From Adenanthera pavonina (taxonomy: Eukaryota; Streptophyta; Magnoliopsida; Fabales; Fabaceae), in contig JAIVEN010000002.1 of assembly GCA_026686845.1 (NCBI GenBank), forward strand, positions 27,192,001 through 27,256,000: a DNA stretch of 64,000 nucleotides, in the 5' to 3' direction. Shown piece after piece: positions 10,565-23,588 of this stretch. The position numbers and the translations under genes were made by a program. Numbering within the stretch: position 1 is the first letter of the stretch; every line of letters starts with the position of its first letter. The notes under the pieces are model-generated. The model saw nothing but the letters and a program-made list of their open reading frames with translations, did not search any database and was not told where the DNA came from.

Positions 10565-11975
10565 TGTATAACACCTTACTTTTAGCTTCATTTACCATAT
10601 ATTAGACTTCATTTAAGTCAATTTATACTTGATTAGAAATTTGAATCACATAAAAATAAAAAACAGAACTTTTATAAAAATCATGTACTATTCATATGGT
10701 ATTTTCTATTTACCCAACTAAACTTCAAAAATTCATAATTAAATGTAAAAAAATTGTATGAAAATGATTCAAATTTATAAAAAATAGCTTAAAATGTTTC
10801 TACATGGAAAAAAAATGAAACTGTAAATTCATTGGACCAATTCATACAGTTTAATCCATAATTAATTACTATAGATTTGATCATTTTCACTTTCTTAGGA
10901 TTGTGGTCTTAATTTTAAAAATTTATGTCTCCATCTATCTTAAGTCAAATCATGCAAACTTTATGTAATTTGAAAGCCCTATATGTCTACTTTTGTTAAT
11001 ATATTTTTGTAGTACACTTATTCAATTTGTATAGGGCATGCCATTAATTTAAACATCTAAGAGTCAAAATTCAACTTTAACAAGAATAGTTTTAGGAAAA
11101 ATTTTATATCTCTCATTCTATAGCTCTAATTATCATATCTCATACTTAAGCCAATTTTTCATGTATTAGACTTCATTTAAGTTCATTAATACATGATTGG
11201 AGACTTGATTGCATAAAATAACTTGAACCAATTTTAGTATTTTCGGGCACTATTCCTTTAGTTAACATCATTTTACTTGATGAATTTTGAAAATTCATAA
11301 CTAAAAATAGAAAAATCATCTTGAGGTGGTTTAGTTTATAAAAATAGCTTAAAAGATTCTCTACAAAAAAATATATAAAATAGGGAAAACACTAGACCAA
11401 TTCATACAATTTATTTTTCTTAAAAAATAATGTAGCAATAGTCATTTTTGAAAATCCCTAATTCTAACTATAATTTTAAAAATTCACCATAATTCACACA
11501 CAACTACAAATTGAATGATCTTGGTATCTATGAAAAAGCCCTTCATGTCTAGTTTATAAAGTACTTATACATTGACCACAAAGGTTATTAATAGCTCATG
11601 AAATTCTTAGCAGTGATCACAATAGCCATTTTTATCATACAATTTTGCAAAATACACCTTAATATATACATACATGGCCATCACTTATATCCACTTTGCA
11701 TATTACATTATGTTAGCTATAGATAGACATAAATACATTCAAATAGAGTCTAAAATTGTACACATATTTTTTGCAAGATATTCTAAACAAAACACTAAAG
11801 ATAGCAAGTTTATTTTAATTTGTAACTTGCTTCTCCTTTCCTTTCTCCTCTTGGGAAGCTTTGCCATAATTTGAACCTATAATGTTTGACATTCGAAAAG
11901 AGGTGAGATTCAAAGAATCTCAATACTTACATCAATTTATACATATAGAACATCATAGCATTTTATGAAAACATC

Positions 11976-13066
11976 CACTACTACACTGGACACTTTCTAA
12001 ATCAGGTAAAATAGACTTTCTAGATCGGTTTGAGTGTAGATGTATGTGTGTGTGTATCTATTTATCTAATTTGTACTACTACTCAAGCTAGCTGCTGCTT
12101 ATTGTTTTCCAATTAAATTATGACATTCTCTTGTTTGTTTGGTACCATATTGCCTCATCCTAGAAATGCCATGACGGGTTGCTATCATGGCTTTCAATGT
12201 TGACTCTATGCATTGACCCATTTTAAAAAATCAGTCCAAAGATAGGGTGCGTTAAAAGACTTTGTTTATTTTTTGTCTTCTTGTTGTGTAGTAGTATTAT
12301 GTTGGTTCAGAGAGAAATGTCGTTCAGAGACAAGCCAAAATGAAATAGGAAAGGCATATATATTATACAAGTGTCGTGACAAGGATCAAGAAGGTGGGGG
12401 TTGAATAGCCCTAAAGACGAAACCCTCATGCCCTACAAATGACAATATGTACCAATACCATGGTTTCTTCGTTTGCTTCTGAACTCTTAATTTTCTTCAG
12501 TTTCGGACATTACCCAAAAATAAAAAACAAAAGCACATACAGAAATTTCATTTGCAAACCTGAAATCAGAAATGTAATTTGCGATTCATAGCCCTTCTTC
12601 TGCAACCGTCGAGGTGAAAATGGAATTTATATAGCAGGTCTGATTTCAAGGCTGAAAATTGCAGAACTCGGACTTCGTGAAGACAAGATGAGGAGCAGGA
12701 GGTGATTAGGTCGCACACGCTCACAAACGAAGGGAAAGGCTGAGGTGATTAGGTGATTAGGTCACACACGCTCACAAACGAAGGGAAAGGCTAAGGTGAT
12801 TAGGTCGAACGATGAAGGCTGAAGGTGAGGATGCCAATTTTGAGTGGAGAGGCTACGAAAAAGAAAATGGGTAAAGGTAGGCAAGAGTGTGCGGTGAAGG
12901 TTTGAGTAGCTAGGTTACTTTTTAGATAGGGCTTTTTACACAACCGGTCTAGAAAGCTAAAGTTGGAATATTTATTTACAAAATTGACACCGGCCATATT
13001 TTCTAGAATGGTTCTTCAAATAACCGGTCTAAATTACAGATATAGAAAGCTTATTTTGTACTAGTG
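11976..13066. mobile_element. Non-autonomous CACTA element, 1091 bp, ATC target duplication
   Basis: The ends are CACTACTACA on the left and, reversed, CACTAGTACA on the right, flanked on both sides by ATC (11973-11975 and 13067-13069). Subterminal copies of a CTTTCTAGACCGGTT-like motif occur in both orientations near both ends (for example about 12018, 12944, 12987 and 13023). No transposase fragment is visible, so movement would need proteins supplied in trans. The subterminal motif differs from that of CACTA-1, so it belongs to another CACTA family. Confidence 0.87.
12701..12807 (+). repeat. Tandem duplication of about 51 bp inside the non-autonomous CACTA
   Basis: A unit starting GGTGATTAGGTC and containing CACACGCTCACAAACGAAGG occurs at 12701 and again at 12752 with few differences. 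A third partial start lies near 12795. Confidence 0.8.
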
Positions 13067-13754
13067 ATCAAAGAGGAAAACATTTTGTCATAATATGCCA
13101 TACATTTTTATAAAAAATTTGGCATGGTAACATCTTAAAAAGTGGACATCCAAGAGTCATAAACTCTTCATAATAATAGCCAATAACACAATTTCAATGC
13201 AAAACATTCAATCCATGGCATGGCATAGTCAAAAGATCAATAAATACAAACTTGTCCATAATAGGCATAAATGGTAATATAACTACCTTAAAGCTTTCCA
13301 AATCTTTTCCAACATTGCATACTCTTTATTTGATCTTCAATTGCCTCTGGAATCCTATAGCTTCATAAAATAAAGTATCAATCCATTGGTTCCATCATTT
13401 GCTTCACAAAGTGACACAATAACCTTAAAATTCTACATAGTTATTTTTTGTGAATTTTTTGTACAACACACTTTTTCTAACCTATTTTAGACCCAATGAA
13501 TCCATTTTTTTGTGTCAAAATCATGAAATTCCCTCTCCTTTTTAAAACCCTAAATACGCAAAAAATTACCAAAATTATAGAAAATATATTTACCCATTAA
13601 ACTTTGATTCCTATGACATATTTTTGATCTTTGAAGCCTATACAACCCTTTTTATCATTTGGTTTTTCCATGGCTCCACTTTCTCTCTCGTATTCTCTCT
13701 ATGAAAATTTGATAGTAAAATAGAGAGAAAATAGTCCTTAAAACTCTTTAAAAC

Positions 13755-15945
13755 AGACATAATCTAAGGAAGGAAGTTCATCAAGATCAATAGTATAGCA
13801 GTTACCATCCCTTTGAGCCTTGAGAATTACTTTATGATCATTTTTCCAAATGACTAGGCAGAACTTTGAGTCAAACAGTATCCAATTCCTTTTGTCATAT
13901 GTCTGACTCACACTTAGCAGATTATGGTTGAGGCCAATTACAAATAGCACCTCTTCTATAGATGTTTCAGGATTCTTACCCACAATGCCAATGCCAACTA
14001 TTTTGTCATATTGGTTACCTCCAAAGGTCACTTTTCCTCCTTTCATCTCTAAGGGTAATGAACTTCTCCTTATCACCAGTCATAAGGCTTGAGCAAGTAC
14101 TGTCCATATGCCATTTATTGCTTTTTCTTATTTTAAGACAAATCTGCAAAACAAGTTTCAAAATTTCTTTTTAGGTACCCAAATTTGCTTGGGTCCTTTT
14201 ATGTCAGTGGCATTTTTCCTAGATACAAATATACCTTTGAGAACCTATTCTACCTTCTTGTCAAGTCCATTTTTCTTCAATAAACATGAATTGGAAATGT
14301 CTCTTCTTGTTACAGAAGTGATAGGTGGTAAAGGGACTGATGGATTGTGATGCATGAAGAAAGTAATGTAGATGATACTTTTGTTTCATATATTTTGGTT
14401 GGTCATAGGATTTAATGCGTTTTGAAGTGTGATTTTTCTTTTTATGTCCATCAGCATGCACAAAATGCCTTATATACAAATTTTGATTTTTCTTTTTAAT
14501 CTTTTCTTTGACTCCACAAGGATTATAGGTAAGTCCAGCTTTGCCTTGTGTGATTCTCTGACTTCCCATTAAAGCGAACAACATATCTTTGCTCTTAGTA
14601 AGTTTAGCTATGCTTTTCAATAGATAATCATTAGTTTGCCTTAATTCAATACATAAGATATAACAAATAGATTCAGCTCTATGCAGAGATGCGGTGTCAG
14701 AGATGTTGCACTTAGATTCTAACTTGCTAATCTTTTTCTTAGCCTGTTTTAGTTCTTTAGCAGTCTTAATGAATTCATCATACAGATCATGAAATGCATC
14801 AAGCAATTCAGAATATGAAGGTTCAAATTCATATACTTTATCTTCATGATCACTGTTGGATGAGATTGGACTTTCTTCAGATGCAAGAGTCATCAAGCAG
14901 ATATTGGCAATTTCATCTTCATCATCATCTTTTTTATCTAAGCTGTTACCCCATATTGATGAGATGTATGCCCTCTTCTTCTTGCTCTTGTTAGCAGCTT
15001 TCTTTTCTTTCTCTTGCTTCTTTAGGAATTGTGGACAATCCCATTTGATGTGCCCTTGCTTTTTGCACAGGCTCTTTTCCTTCTTTCTTATTATCTCCAA
15101 CTACTCCTTTCTTGAAGAATCTTTTATTTCTTTTCTTGTTGTAAAATCAACCAAATTTTCTGACCATCATAACCAGAGTCTTTTTATCTAATTCATTGCC
15201 ATAATTAGATTCTTCTTCTTTCTCTTCAGCAACTTTTAAAGCAAGACCCTTCTTTTTCTTGTCTTGACCTGCTTCCTTAAGAACCTTTATCTTTCCCTCA
15301 TATTCTTCGAGGCTACCAAAGAGTAGTATGATAGAGGCCATTGACTCTCCTCTGACTTCCGCTATTGCTGATATTTTTGGTTGCCAATCTAGAAGAAGAG
15401 CTCTAAGGATTTTTTTGACATTCTCTACCTGAGAGTACTCCTTGCTAAGACTCTTTAGTTGATTCACAATAAGGGTGAATATCTTTTGTAGCTCTTTGAT
15501 ACTTTTACCTTCCATCATTCTGAAGTTTTCATACTCGCCAATGTAGGAGTTCAATTTGTTCTCCCATACTCCAGTGGTTCCTTCATTGACAATTTCTAGA
15601 GTGTCCCACATACCCTTGGCTGTGGAAGATTGTGATACTCTATAAAATTCATCTTGGTTTAATGCACTGACCAAGCAGTGTTTTACTTTAAAGTTCAATA
15701 GGACTCTTCTCTTATCTTCCTCATTCCACTCATCTTATGGCTTCTCCTTGTTTTTCCCATCATCCTACAACTTCATTGGGACAAAATCTCCCTTCTGGAT
15801 AACAGACTAGATGTCTAGATCAATGAACTGGAGATAAATTTGCATTCTCATCTTCTAGTATCCATAGTGTTATCCACTGAAGCAAGGTGGCTTTGTTTTG
15901 TGTTGTTTCCCTCAAGTAGAATGCTTTCTCCAAAGCCAGCCATTG
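13755..15945 (-). pseudogene. Copia-1 gag and protease-region remnant
   Basis: The gag start is ATG near 15945 (MAGFGESIL), with stops and frameshifts soon after. A UBN2-type gag segment is open at 15147-15698 (CLVSALNQDEFYRVSQ, GESMASI, FGSLEEYEGKIK). A zinc-knuckle segment with a coiled coil is open at 14261-15100; its first cysteine is lost and the rest reads CKKQGHIKWDCPQ. The last part, 13755-14076, has the conserved KGGKVTFGG and GLNHNLLSVSQT of the protease/GAG-pre-integrase region. The protein that would form the particle shell and process it is therefore non-functional. Confidence 0.85.
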
Positions 15946-15984
15946 AATTTCCTGAATTGTTAGATCCTTTGTTTAGGAATCTGA

Positions 15985-15996
15985 GCTCTGATACCA
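15985..15996 (-). promoter_or_regulatory. Primer binding site of Copia-1
   Basis: TGGTATCAGAGC on the minus strand, two bases inside the 5' LTR, complements the 3' end of plant initiator tRNA(Met). Confidence 0.9.
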
Positions 15997-15998
15997 CT

Positions 15999-17572
15999 TG
16001 TTAGATATGCTAGCTTCCCAAGAGGGGGTGAATTAGAAAGATTACAATTTTTTGCAAAAGTTAAGAGAGTGATGAAAGCAAGAGTAACAGTAAAAAAATA
16101 GAGTATAAAAAGATAACCAAGTGAAAACAAGATAAGGGAAGAGAAGACACTGATGTTTATTTTAGTTCGGTCTCTTTATCTTGACCTACGTTCAGTCTAA
16201 AGCTACCACTTGAGATTTTACACTATCTTGCAAGAATTTGGTGGGCTTCTTGTAATTCCTTAGTACAATTTGATACTCTATTCCAAGAGCTTACTATCTC
16301 ACTCTTTGCACTCTAGCTAAATGCTTCCCAAATCTCTTGTAAAATCCCCTCACAAGAAAATCTTTCTTCCACATGATGATAAAATTGATTACAATGAATG
16401 AACTCTCTAATTTAGAGTGTATATAAAAATTGAAGTACAAGATATGAAGTTTGTGAGAGTAGAAGATGTAGATTCAAGAATTTAGCAGAGTTTCTGTATA
16501 AACAATGTAAAAATCATTTTCCACATCTTCAAATAAAGTTCTATTTATAGATTTATGTCTTAACTATACGTTAGAGACAAGATCTGGCCGTTAGAGACGT
16601 TACTCAATGGTTACTCTGAAAAACTATCTATTCACCAACCGCATTTAATGCATCTAACATTCAAAGTTTGAATTTTGGTATATCAACAGACAAATTTCAC
16701 AGAGACTAAAAGCTAAAGACTTTAACATTGAACCTGAAAGTTCATCTGTTGTAAAGTAAAGTTTGAATTTTCATCTTTGGAAAATGTTTCTAAGTTGGAA
16801 CATAAGAATTTTCAAGTTTAAAGTACTTTTAGTAAGTGTGAACAATTGTTCCATATTGCTACAGTGTCTTCAAAATTCAAATTTTGGTGCCCGAAATTCA
16901 TCTGTCAATAGGTAGCTCAATATGATACAATAGTTCTTCTTTTTGAAATTTGAATTTTCAAATGCCAAAGTTCGCCTGTCGGAGAAATCTCTTATTAGAC
17001 TTAATTCCAAGTTTGAATTTTTGAATATTAAAATTTGTATGTTAAAAGATTATCATAACAAGCTTGGAGCCGTCTTTCCAAAGTTCAAATTTTCAAAGTC
17101 AAAGTTCGTTTGTCAGAGAATTAACTTAGAACTCTTTTTAAACTTTACTTTCAGATGAACTTTGTCATATCTTTAGATGAATTTTTCATTTTTCATAATT
17201 TGAATTTTCAAGGATGAAATCCGTCTATCAGAGAGACCTCTTTTCTGACTAACATATTTTCACACCGAAGTTCAAATTTCATATACCAAAGTTTAAATTT
17301 TCAAAGCAACAAATCAAGTTTAATGCTTCAAAGTTCATCTGTTAGTGGGTATTTATCAAATACTTCATGAATTATCGTAAAACCACATTTTTAAAATATT
17401 CTTTTGTAAGATCAAAGTCTTTTACTCATTTTGAATACAATAGGAAATCATATATCTGATCTTATGCTCATTTTTCTTAGATTTCTTCTCTTAAGATCTT
17501 TTGCACACCTTTAATATCTTCTTTCCAAGCTCCAGTTAGTTTGAAATGATCAAAACACTTGATTCAATAACA
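15999..17572 (-). repeat. 5' LTR of Copia-1 (1574 bp)
   Basis: The minus-strand sequence starts TGTTATTGAATCAAG and ends CTAGCATATCTAACA. It carries the family's TATAAATA box (16542-16549) and an MSA-like TCTAACGGCCA (16585-16595). It is filled with CAAAGTTC/AATTTGAATTTT modules. Confidence 0.85.
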
Positions 17573-19735
17573 ATTACCCATTAATGCAGACATATTATCA
17601 TATTGATCACCAAACATCATAAAACATCAAACAAAATGCTTTGGAATATTTATGCCATAATCCTTTAAAAATATTTTGGCAGAGTTTCATTTTGTATTCT
17701 AGACATCCAAAGGTTACTAAACCCCTTATTCAACTCAACCAATATCATCAAATCATCAAGAAACATCAAAAAATTCATATGGTAAAACAATAAATTCATA
17801 GGAATCAAATATGATAACTTAATGCAAGTAATGGGAAAAAGCTACCTTCTTGAATTCCTTGGCTTTTTAATTCTCTTCATGCCCTTCTCTTGGCCTTCCA
17901 TGTCTTCTATGAATCTATACACAACATTGTTCAAGGTCATAAGCTATTGGTTCAATGAGCTCAACTTCAAAGTGCTTACTAAAACCTCAATCTTTTATCT
18001 TGCTATCCATTAAGTCTTTCTTTGATCCAATACTTGTTCTTAAGGTTTTTGACCATGGGAAACCCATTTTTGGCATCAAAATGATGAAATTCTCACTCCC
18101 TCATGGACTTACATACTGACTAAAAATAGAGCACAGGGTAGAAGAAAGAGTTTTCTTCAAAACTTGCTTCAAGGTTATAAAATCTTGCTTTCCTTAATTT
18201 ATTAGTTTAAACTTATCCCCAAGCTTATTGAATGAAAACCCTCCTCTTCTTCTTCTTAAGGTTTAGCCGAAACTCATTAGGGAAGAGAGGAAGAAGGAGA
18301 CTTCACTAAACTACCGTAAAGTACTTGATATTACAAGCTTGGAGTAGCTAAAACACTTACCCTACACTTGATCATGGATTTCTCAAGCTTACTCTTCCTT
18401 TTCTCTTCTCTTTTCTCTCTTCTCTGTTGTGCTTTACTTGGAGCTTCTCTCTCTTATTTTCTGCAAAATTGCATCTTGATGTTAGTGAAGATGAGGGGAT
18501 AATTAACTTTAATTAATCATTGTTAAGTCATATAACCGTAGTCATCTTAACTTGAGTTTCTTTTGCATACTTCTTTAAGAAGTATTCTCAAAAAATTCAA
18601 CAAAAATCTTTTCCCTCACATGGAAGCTGGTGTGTCACACCATTCTAAAGGAAATATCTCCAAAAATATTGTATATTTTTCCCAGTTTTGATATATCCTG
18701 TACCAATAAATTTTACCTGGACTAGTAAAGTTACTTTTGTAGTATTTTGTTATTTTATGAATATAGGATTAATATATATTTGTATCTGTGTTTCCTTAAT
18801 TATCCTGTATCAAATAGTATCTATGTGGAGCCCTAACATTGATCCATTTCCCCTTCTACTGATTATGGGGCCCACAAACTTACTTTGTTGGTGTATAGTT
18901 ACTTTTTCACACTCGACATTGATTACTTCCCCTTTTTTAAATCAGAAACCACTAAGTTATATACCATTAGACTTAACTCATCAAGGGCTTCGATTTGACT
19001 ATAAACTTTCACATTTACAAAATTACTCTTGACCTAGGAAAATTTATAATTTTTGAAACTCGGGTCATTAGCTATAATTTACCCACAAAATATTTAAACT
19101 ATTCTTCCCACGTGACTTTCATAAGAGCAAATTGCAAAATATTATATTTCTTGGGACAAAAATGTATTTTTTTCTTTTTGTTCTAAATTAGAAAGATGAC
19201 CCTTTTGCTATTTTTTGTCCATCTCTGTGTCTTTCCATTTTATAAAATTTTTAATCAATTAACTTTGATGCAATATATCACTAGGTCTGACAAGTCAAAA
19301 GCTTTACATTGACAGGAATTTCTCATATTTATGAAATTGCTCCTGAGCTGGATCAAAAACATAATCATTTATTCCTCTAGGTACTTTCTTATAATTTTCC
19401 ATAAAGACAAATTTTTAATAATTATTTTTTATTAAAACTTCAAATTAGTCTATTTTTCAATCTCGACTTCTCAATTACATAATACTTGTATCATTGCACT
19501 CAGCTTGAGATGGGTTTCCTTCCAACTAGTATATTCTATATCTTTTGCAGCTTAGTTTTGGAATTAATTTTGGCCTTACGGAAAATTAATTCCTATTAAA
19601 GACCAAGCATATTCCCTTTTAAGGACCACATGGGAAATTAACTCAGATGACGGACCGAGCATATGCAACTATCATCTTACTTTTTTACATCTTTTCATAC
19701 ATTTTATGGCTTCTCGTAAAAGTAGGGATATTACA
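17573..19735 (-). repeat. LTR copy L2, left part lost
   Basis: Contents run parallel to the second half of L3 and L4: 'ttggcagagtttc...agacatccaaagg', 'gaccatgggaaacccattttt', the polypyrimidine stretches, and the terminus ...GGATATTACA. On the minus strand this starts TGTAATATCCC, as in Ty3/Gypsy chromoviruses of the Tekay/Del type. A polypurine tract lies directly outside it at 19737-19750, so this is a 3' LTR. L1 and L2 overlap in content, so they are separate copies. Confidence 0.72.
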
Positions 19736-19736
19736 T

Positions 19737-19750
19737 TTCTTCCCCCCTTA
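19737..19750 (-). promoter_or_regulatory. Polypurine tract next to L2
   Basis: TAAGGGGGGAAGAA on the minus strand lies one base before the TGTAATATCCC start of L2. It would prime plus-strand DNA synthesis. Confidence 0.75.
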
Positions 19751-20389
19751 ATTCAAATTTTGTCCATGAAATTTTACATAGTACCACAAATCTTTCCTTC
19801 TTTCTCTTCATTTCTAACTCATTATGCCACATCTTACTAGGAAATATTTTCTTTCTTATTTGCTCAACTTAATTGTTGATGCTTTACTTTGACATCATTA
19901 ATTCATTTATAACTTTTATAACGTCTAACTAATCCTGTTCATATCGAGAAAACATTGAGGACATAAAAAATCTTTCTTACTTTAGGGGTATTAGAAGTTT
20001 TCACTTATCATTCTTGGTCTTACTTCCTTAATTATTTTTTCTTATTCATATCTTAGTTTTTTCTTTAGCACCTGATATCATTCTTTTCTTTATCTTTTCG
20101 TATTTTTAGGCTAATCACATGAATGACTTTTCCTACCAGAGCATTCACTTATATATTAGCTTTGCTTGAATGACACTTTAAGGCCATCTTTGCCTTCTAT
20201 TCATTTTCTTTTCATTTCATAACCTTTAACTAACTAGTTATATAATAGTCTTTCTGTTAAGGCATAAGCCTGTCTCATTAGCTTTGCCTAAATGATATTT
20301 ACAAGGTCATCTCAACCTTTCTTTTCTTTCTACTTTCTGTATCTCAAGTTTAGCTTTTCTCTTATTTCATGTTCACTTGAGGTTATATC
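19751..20389 (-). other. Internal remnant of the Gypsy-like element between L2 and L3
   Basis: AT-rich DNA next to the polypurine tract, with no readable protein domain. Its position suggests the 3' internal region of the element bounded by L2 and L3; almost all coding sequence is gone. Confidence 0.4.
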
Positions 20390-20830
20390 CACTATACCAA
20401 AAACAAGTTTTATTGGCGCTCAATAGTTAGCGTTTATTGAAAAAATGCTAATAAAAAATTATTTAGTTGCCATTTGTTTTGTAAACACCAATAAAATAAA
20501 ACTTTAGTTGGTGTTTATTTTATAAATGCTAACTAAAAGTCACACTTTATATGACATTTATTAGAGAAATGCCAACTAAAATATTTTAGCTGGCATTTCT
20601 TTTATAAACATCATTGTAAATATTGTCTTTACATGGCATTTAAAATAGAAATGCCATCTATAGTGTTGCATTTAAATGATGTTTAGAAAACGCTAGTTTA
20701 AGTATTATCTTTACATGGCATTTCTATGAGAAATGCCATCTAAAGTGATGTATTTTAGTGGCGTTTGTTTTATAAATGCCATTTAAAGGGTACACTTTAG
20801 ATGACGTTTCTTAAAGAAACATTGAGTATA
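20390..20830. mobile_element. CACTA subterminal-array derivative (about 440 bp), one terminus recognisable
   Basis: It starts CACTATACCAAAAAC, then repeats the TTTATTGGCGCT...AATAGTTAGCG block of the CACTA-1 end, followed by degenerate GGCGTTTA/TAAACGCC units in both orientations. ATC precedes it. The right terminus is not recognisable; similarity fades near 20830. It holds nothing but terminal and subterminal sequence, like a MITE-sized deletion derivative of the CACTA-1 family. Confidence 0.75.
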
Positions 20831-20945
20831 TATTACTAGGGCTTAATTTTTCTTTTCATGATGTTATTTCTTTCAAACATAGAACAGAGGCCATCTTCAA
20901 TAGCTACCAGGCTCTGTCTCATGGCCTCAGTTCTTGCACTGCGTC
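20831..20945. other. Short spacer before L3
   Basis: Probably leftover internal sequence of the Gypsy-like element. No primer binding site could be recognised next to L3. Confidence 0.3.
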
Positions 20946-23441
20946 TGTCATATTTTACTTTCTTACATTATTTTCCATGTATAATAGCATATATAATGCT
21001 AAATGAGCTAATTTAGAAGCTTGAAATATTAGAAGATGGAATGAGAAAAATTCAATTTTTCAAAATATTATTTATTCAGTAATTTTATTTTTCTAGCTAA
21101 ACTTTGAAAAATCATAACTGAATCTAGAAAAATCGTATGAGGATGATTCAAGTTTCTAAAAATAGATAAAAATATTTCCTACATGGGAAAAATATATAAC
21201 TAGAACTTAATTGAGCTAATTCATTCATAAAATTTGTTGAAGTATACCATTCATTTGGTCAAAACTACTTTTCCAGATTTTTTGAGCCATCTTCAAAATT
21301 TCATAACAATTCGTATACGTATCCAAATCAAGTGATCTTTAGCTCTTTGGAAAGATCTCTATGTCTACTTTCCAAGAATATATAACACTTATATAAATTT
21401 TGAATAAACAGTAACTATATAACTAATCAGTGCACATAATGGACAGATTTACATACCAACTTCCAAAAACTATAACCTACTTACATGATTCAAACTCTTC
21501 CAAAATGTATTCTTAACATCACAATAACTCTAAAGGAAAATTATAGTAGCAAATCACAGCTTCATGAAAATACATATGATTTCATATATAATTACAAGAA
21601 AACAAGCAACCAAGGTGGCTATAAATCTAATCATCATTAATCTTCTCCTTACTTCTTGTCTTCTTGGGGGTCTTGCCATCACTTGAACCTATCATGTTAG
21701 TGCTTGGGGGTGAGATTTGGGAAAATCTTAGTAGCTAGTTTATCTCTTGCAAATATATCATCCAAGTTTCACAAATATTTGACATATAAACACATAAATA
21801 ATTAAAATACCATATTGTTAAGTAAAAATTTTGGCAGAGTTTTCGCTTAGAAAATAGACATCCCGAGGAATAAAACCCCTCATTTTACATCCAAAACCAA
21901 TCACAGAACAACACAAATACAATATGGCAACAAGTTATAATCATGGAAACAACAAAGAATAACATATTACAATAAAATAAATCCAGCTATCTTTTATGTT
22001 TTTCTTTGCTTTTACACTTGGAACCAAAACTTCCACTAGCTTTCTTGAACTCCCACAAGTCCTAAAACATCATTCAATATCAACTTAATCAACTCAACAT
22101 AAAGGTTTCTTTACAAAGTCTCACTAAAACCCTAAAAATCCAAATTCTTTATCTCTTGGTTTTCCTTGAATCCAATACTTGTTTTTAGCTAATTTGGACC
22201 CAAGGAATCCATTTTTAGTATCAAAACAATGAAAATCTGATACCAAATCTGACTTATAGGAAGAGAAATTGGTTTTTCTTAAAACTTGCTTAAATCATAC
22301 TATACTTGATTCCTCTTGCAAAATCTCATGCCAAATCATGATTTTATGACTTTAAAACAACTTCCCATACTCAAACAAGCTTAGACTGAAATTGTAGAGA
22401 GATGGGAAAAAAATATTTCATGGAAACTTAAGTCAAACAACCAAGAAAAGATACTAGAACACTTGTAAGTCATAAGAGAAACATTTACAAATTTTCTTGG
22501 ATTTTCCTCCACTTTTTTTCCTATTTTTCTTCCTCCCTCACGTGGCTACCCTTCCTTTCTCCAATTGTAGATTTCTCTTCCTCATTTCCTTGCTAAATGG
22601 TCGGCCAAAACATAGGAAAGAAGGGAGTATATATAAATTGCACCAACCAATAAAAATTTGCCACTTAATGTCTTAATTTTTCTTGCTTTTTCATGAAAAA
22701 TAATAAACTAAGCCTATTTTGACATGTGCAGCTTATGGAGTACAAAATGGGGAGTATTTTGGTCTAAAAATTTCAGATATTTACTTATCCAGATATATCT
22801 TGAACCGGTCTAGACAAATAAAGCTACTTTAGCAATATATTCAACTATTGTTGGAATACTAATTATAATTATATTAGGATATAAAATTATCATAATATAC
22901 TTATCCCAATTGATCCAAATATAAAATTCACACATTTTTCTTGAATGAATACTGCCTCTTTCTGCAGTTCAGACTGACCTTTATCGGGTAAGACATTAAT
23001 ATTAAATCTTAATTACCCAATAAATATTATTTTGATCTTAATAAATCTCATACTATATTCCATTGGTCTTAACTCAATGAGAGATTCATTTTGACTATAA
23101 TTTTTCATATTTACAAAAATACCCTTAACTTAGGACATATTTATAATTTTTAAAACATTTGGGTTATTAGGTTTAATTTTACCCAAAATTCATAAAATTT
23201 GTTTCAATTCCTGCGTACGTCCACTGCCTTTCTTCTCATTCCTTTTTTTTCTTCCTTTTTTTTCTTTTCTTTTTCTTTTTTTAGGGGAAAAATGGTCATT
23301 TTCTCATCTTTCCTTCTGACCAAGATAATTGACCTCTTTACCTTATATCATGTAAAACGATATATATCCATTTTTACAAATTTCTTATAGATTTTCAAAT
23401 ATTGAGCCTTAAACATTCAAGAGAATTTTCAGGATATTACA
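20946..23441 (-). repeat. LTR copy L3 (about 2.5 kb)
   Basis: It begins TGTCATATTTTACTTTC and ends ...TTCAGGATATTACA. All blocks of the family are present in order, including 'ttggcagag...ggacatcccgagg' at about 21830, the 'tccagatatatcttgaaccgg' block at about 22790 and 'catcgggtaagacattaat'-like sequence at about 22980. With L2 it may bound one element whose interior is mostly deleted. Confidence 0.72.
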
Positions 23442-23583
23442 GTGTCACTTCATTCTCAAGCCCATCATTGAAGCACACCGTAGGCGTCTCTCTGTATAAG
23501 TATTGTTCTCTCTGTTAGGGATTCATTGTCTCCGTCAATGCTTGGTCCTCTCCATCAAAGCTGAACCCTAAATCATCAATACA
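23442..23583 (+). other. Non-repeat strip between L3 and L4
   Basis: About 140 bases not shared with the LTRs. It continues, across the L4 insertion, with 28811 onward. The pyrimidine-rich sequence with 'ctgaaccctaaatc' resembles a plant 5' leader, but I see no coding sequence. Confidence 0.35.
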
Positions 23584-23588
23584 GTATA

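Larger units (their letters stand above)
10565..13754 (-). repeat. LTR copy L1 of a long LTR family (probably Ty3/Gypsy), right end lost
   Basis: It begins near TGTATAACACCTTAC and shares ordered blocks with L3 and L4: a repeated 'aaattcataa(c/t)taa' region, the 'cttgggaagctttgccat' block at about 11850, a 'ttggcatgg...ggacatcc' block at about 13120 and the 'ccaatgaatccattttt' block at about 13495. It is interrupted by a non-autonomous CACTA element at 11976-13066. Its right part is missing at the junction with Copia-1. No coding capacity. Confidence 0.7.
13755..17572 (-). mobile_element. Copia-1, truncated Sirevirus-like Copia element
   Basis: From right to left it has a complete 5' LTR (15999-17572), a tRNA(Met) primer binding site, gag, and the start of the protease/GAG-pre-integrase region. 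It then stops near 13755, where similarity to Copia-3 ends and L1 sequence begins. Integrase, RT, RNase H and the 3' LTR are absent. The right boundary lies directly against L2 sequence. Confidence 0.82.

Noticed and set aside
10565..13754. Treating L1 and L2 as two halves of one LTR split by Copia-1
   Set aside because: Both contain the same middle blocks, so they must be separate copies.
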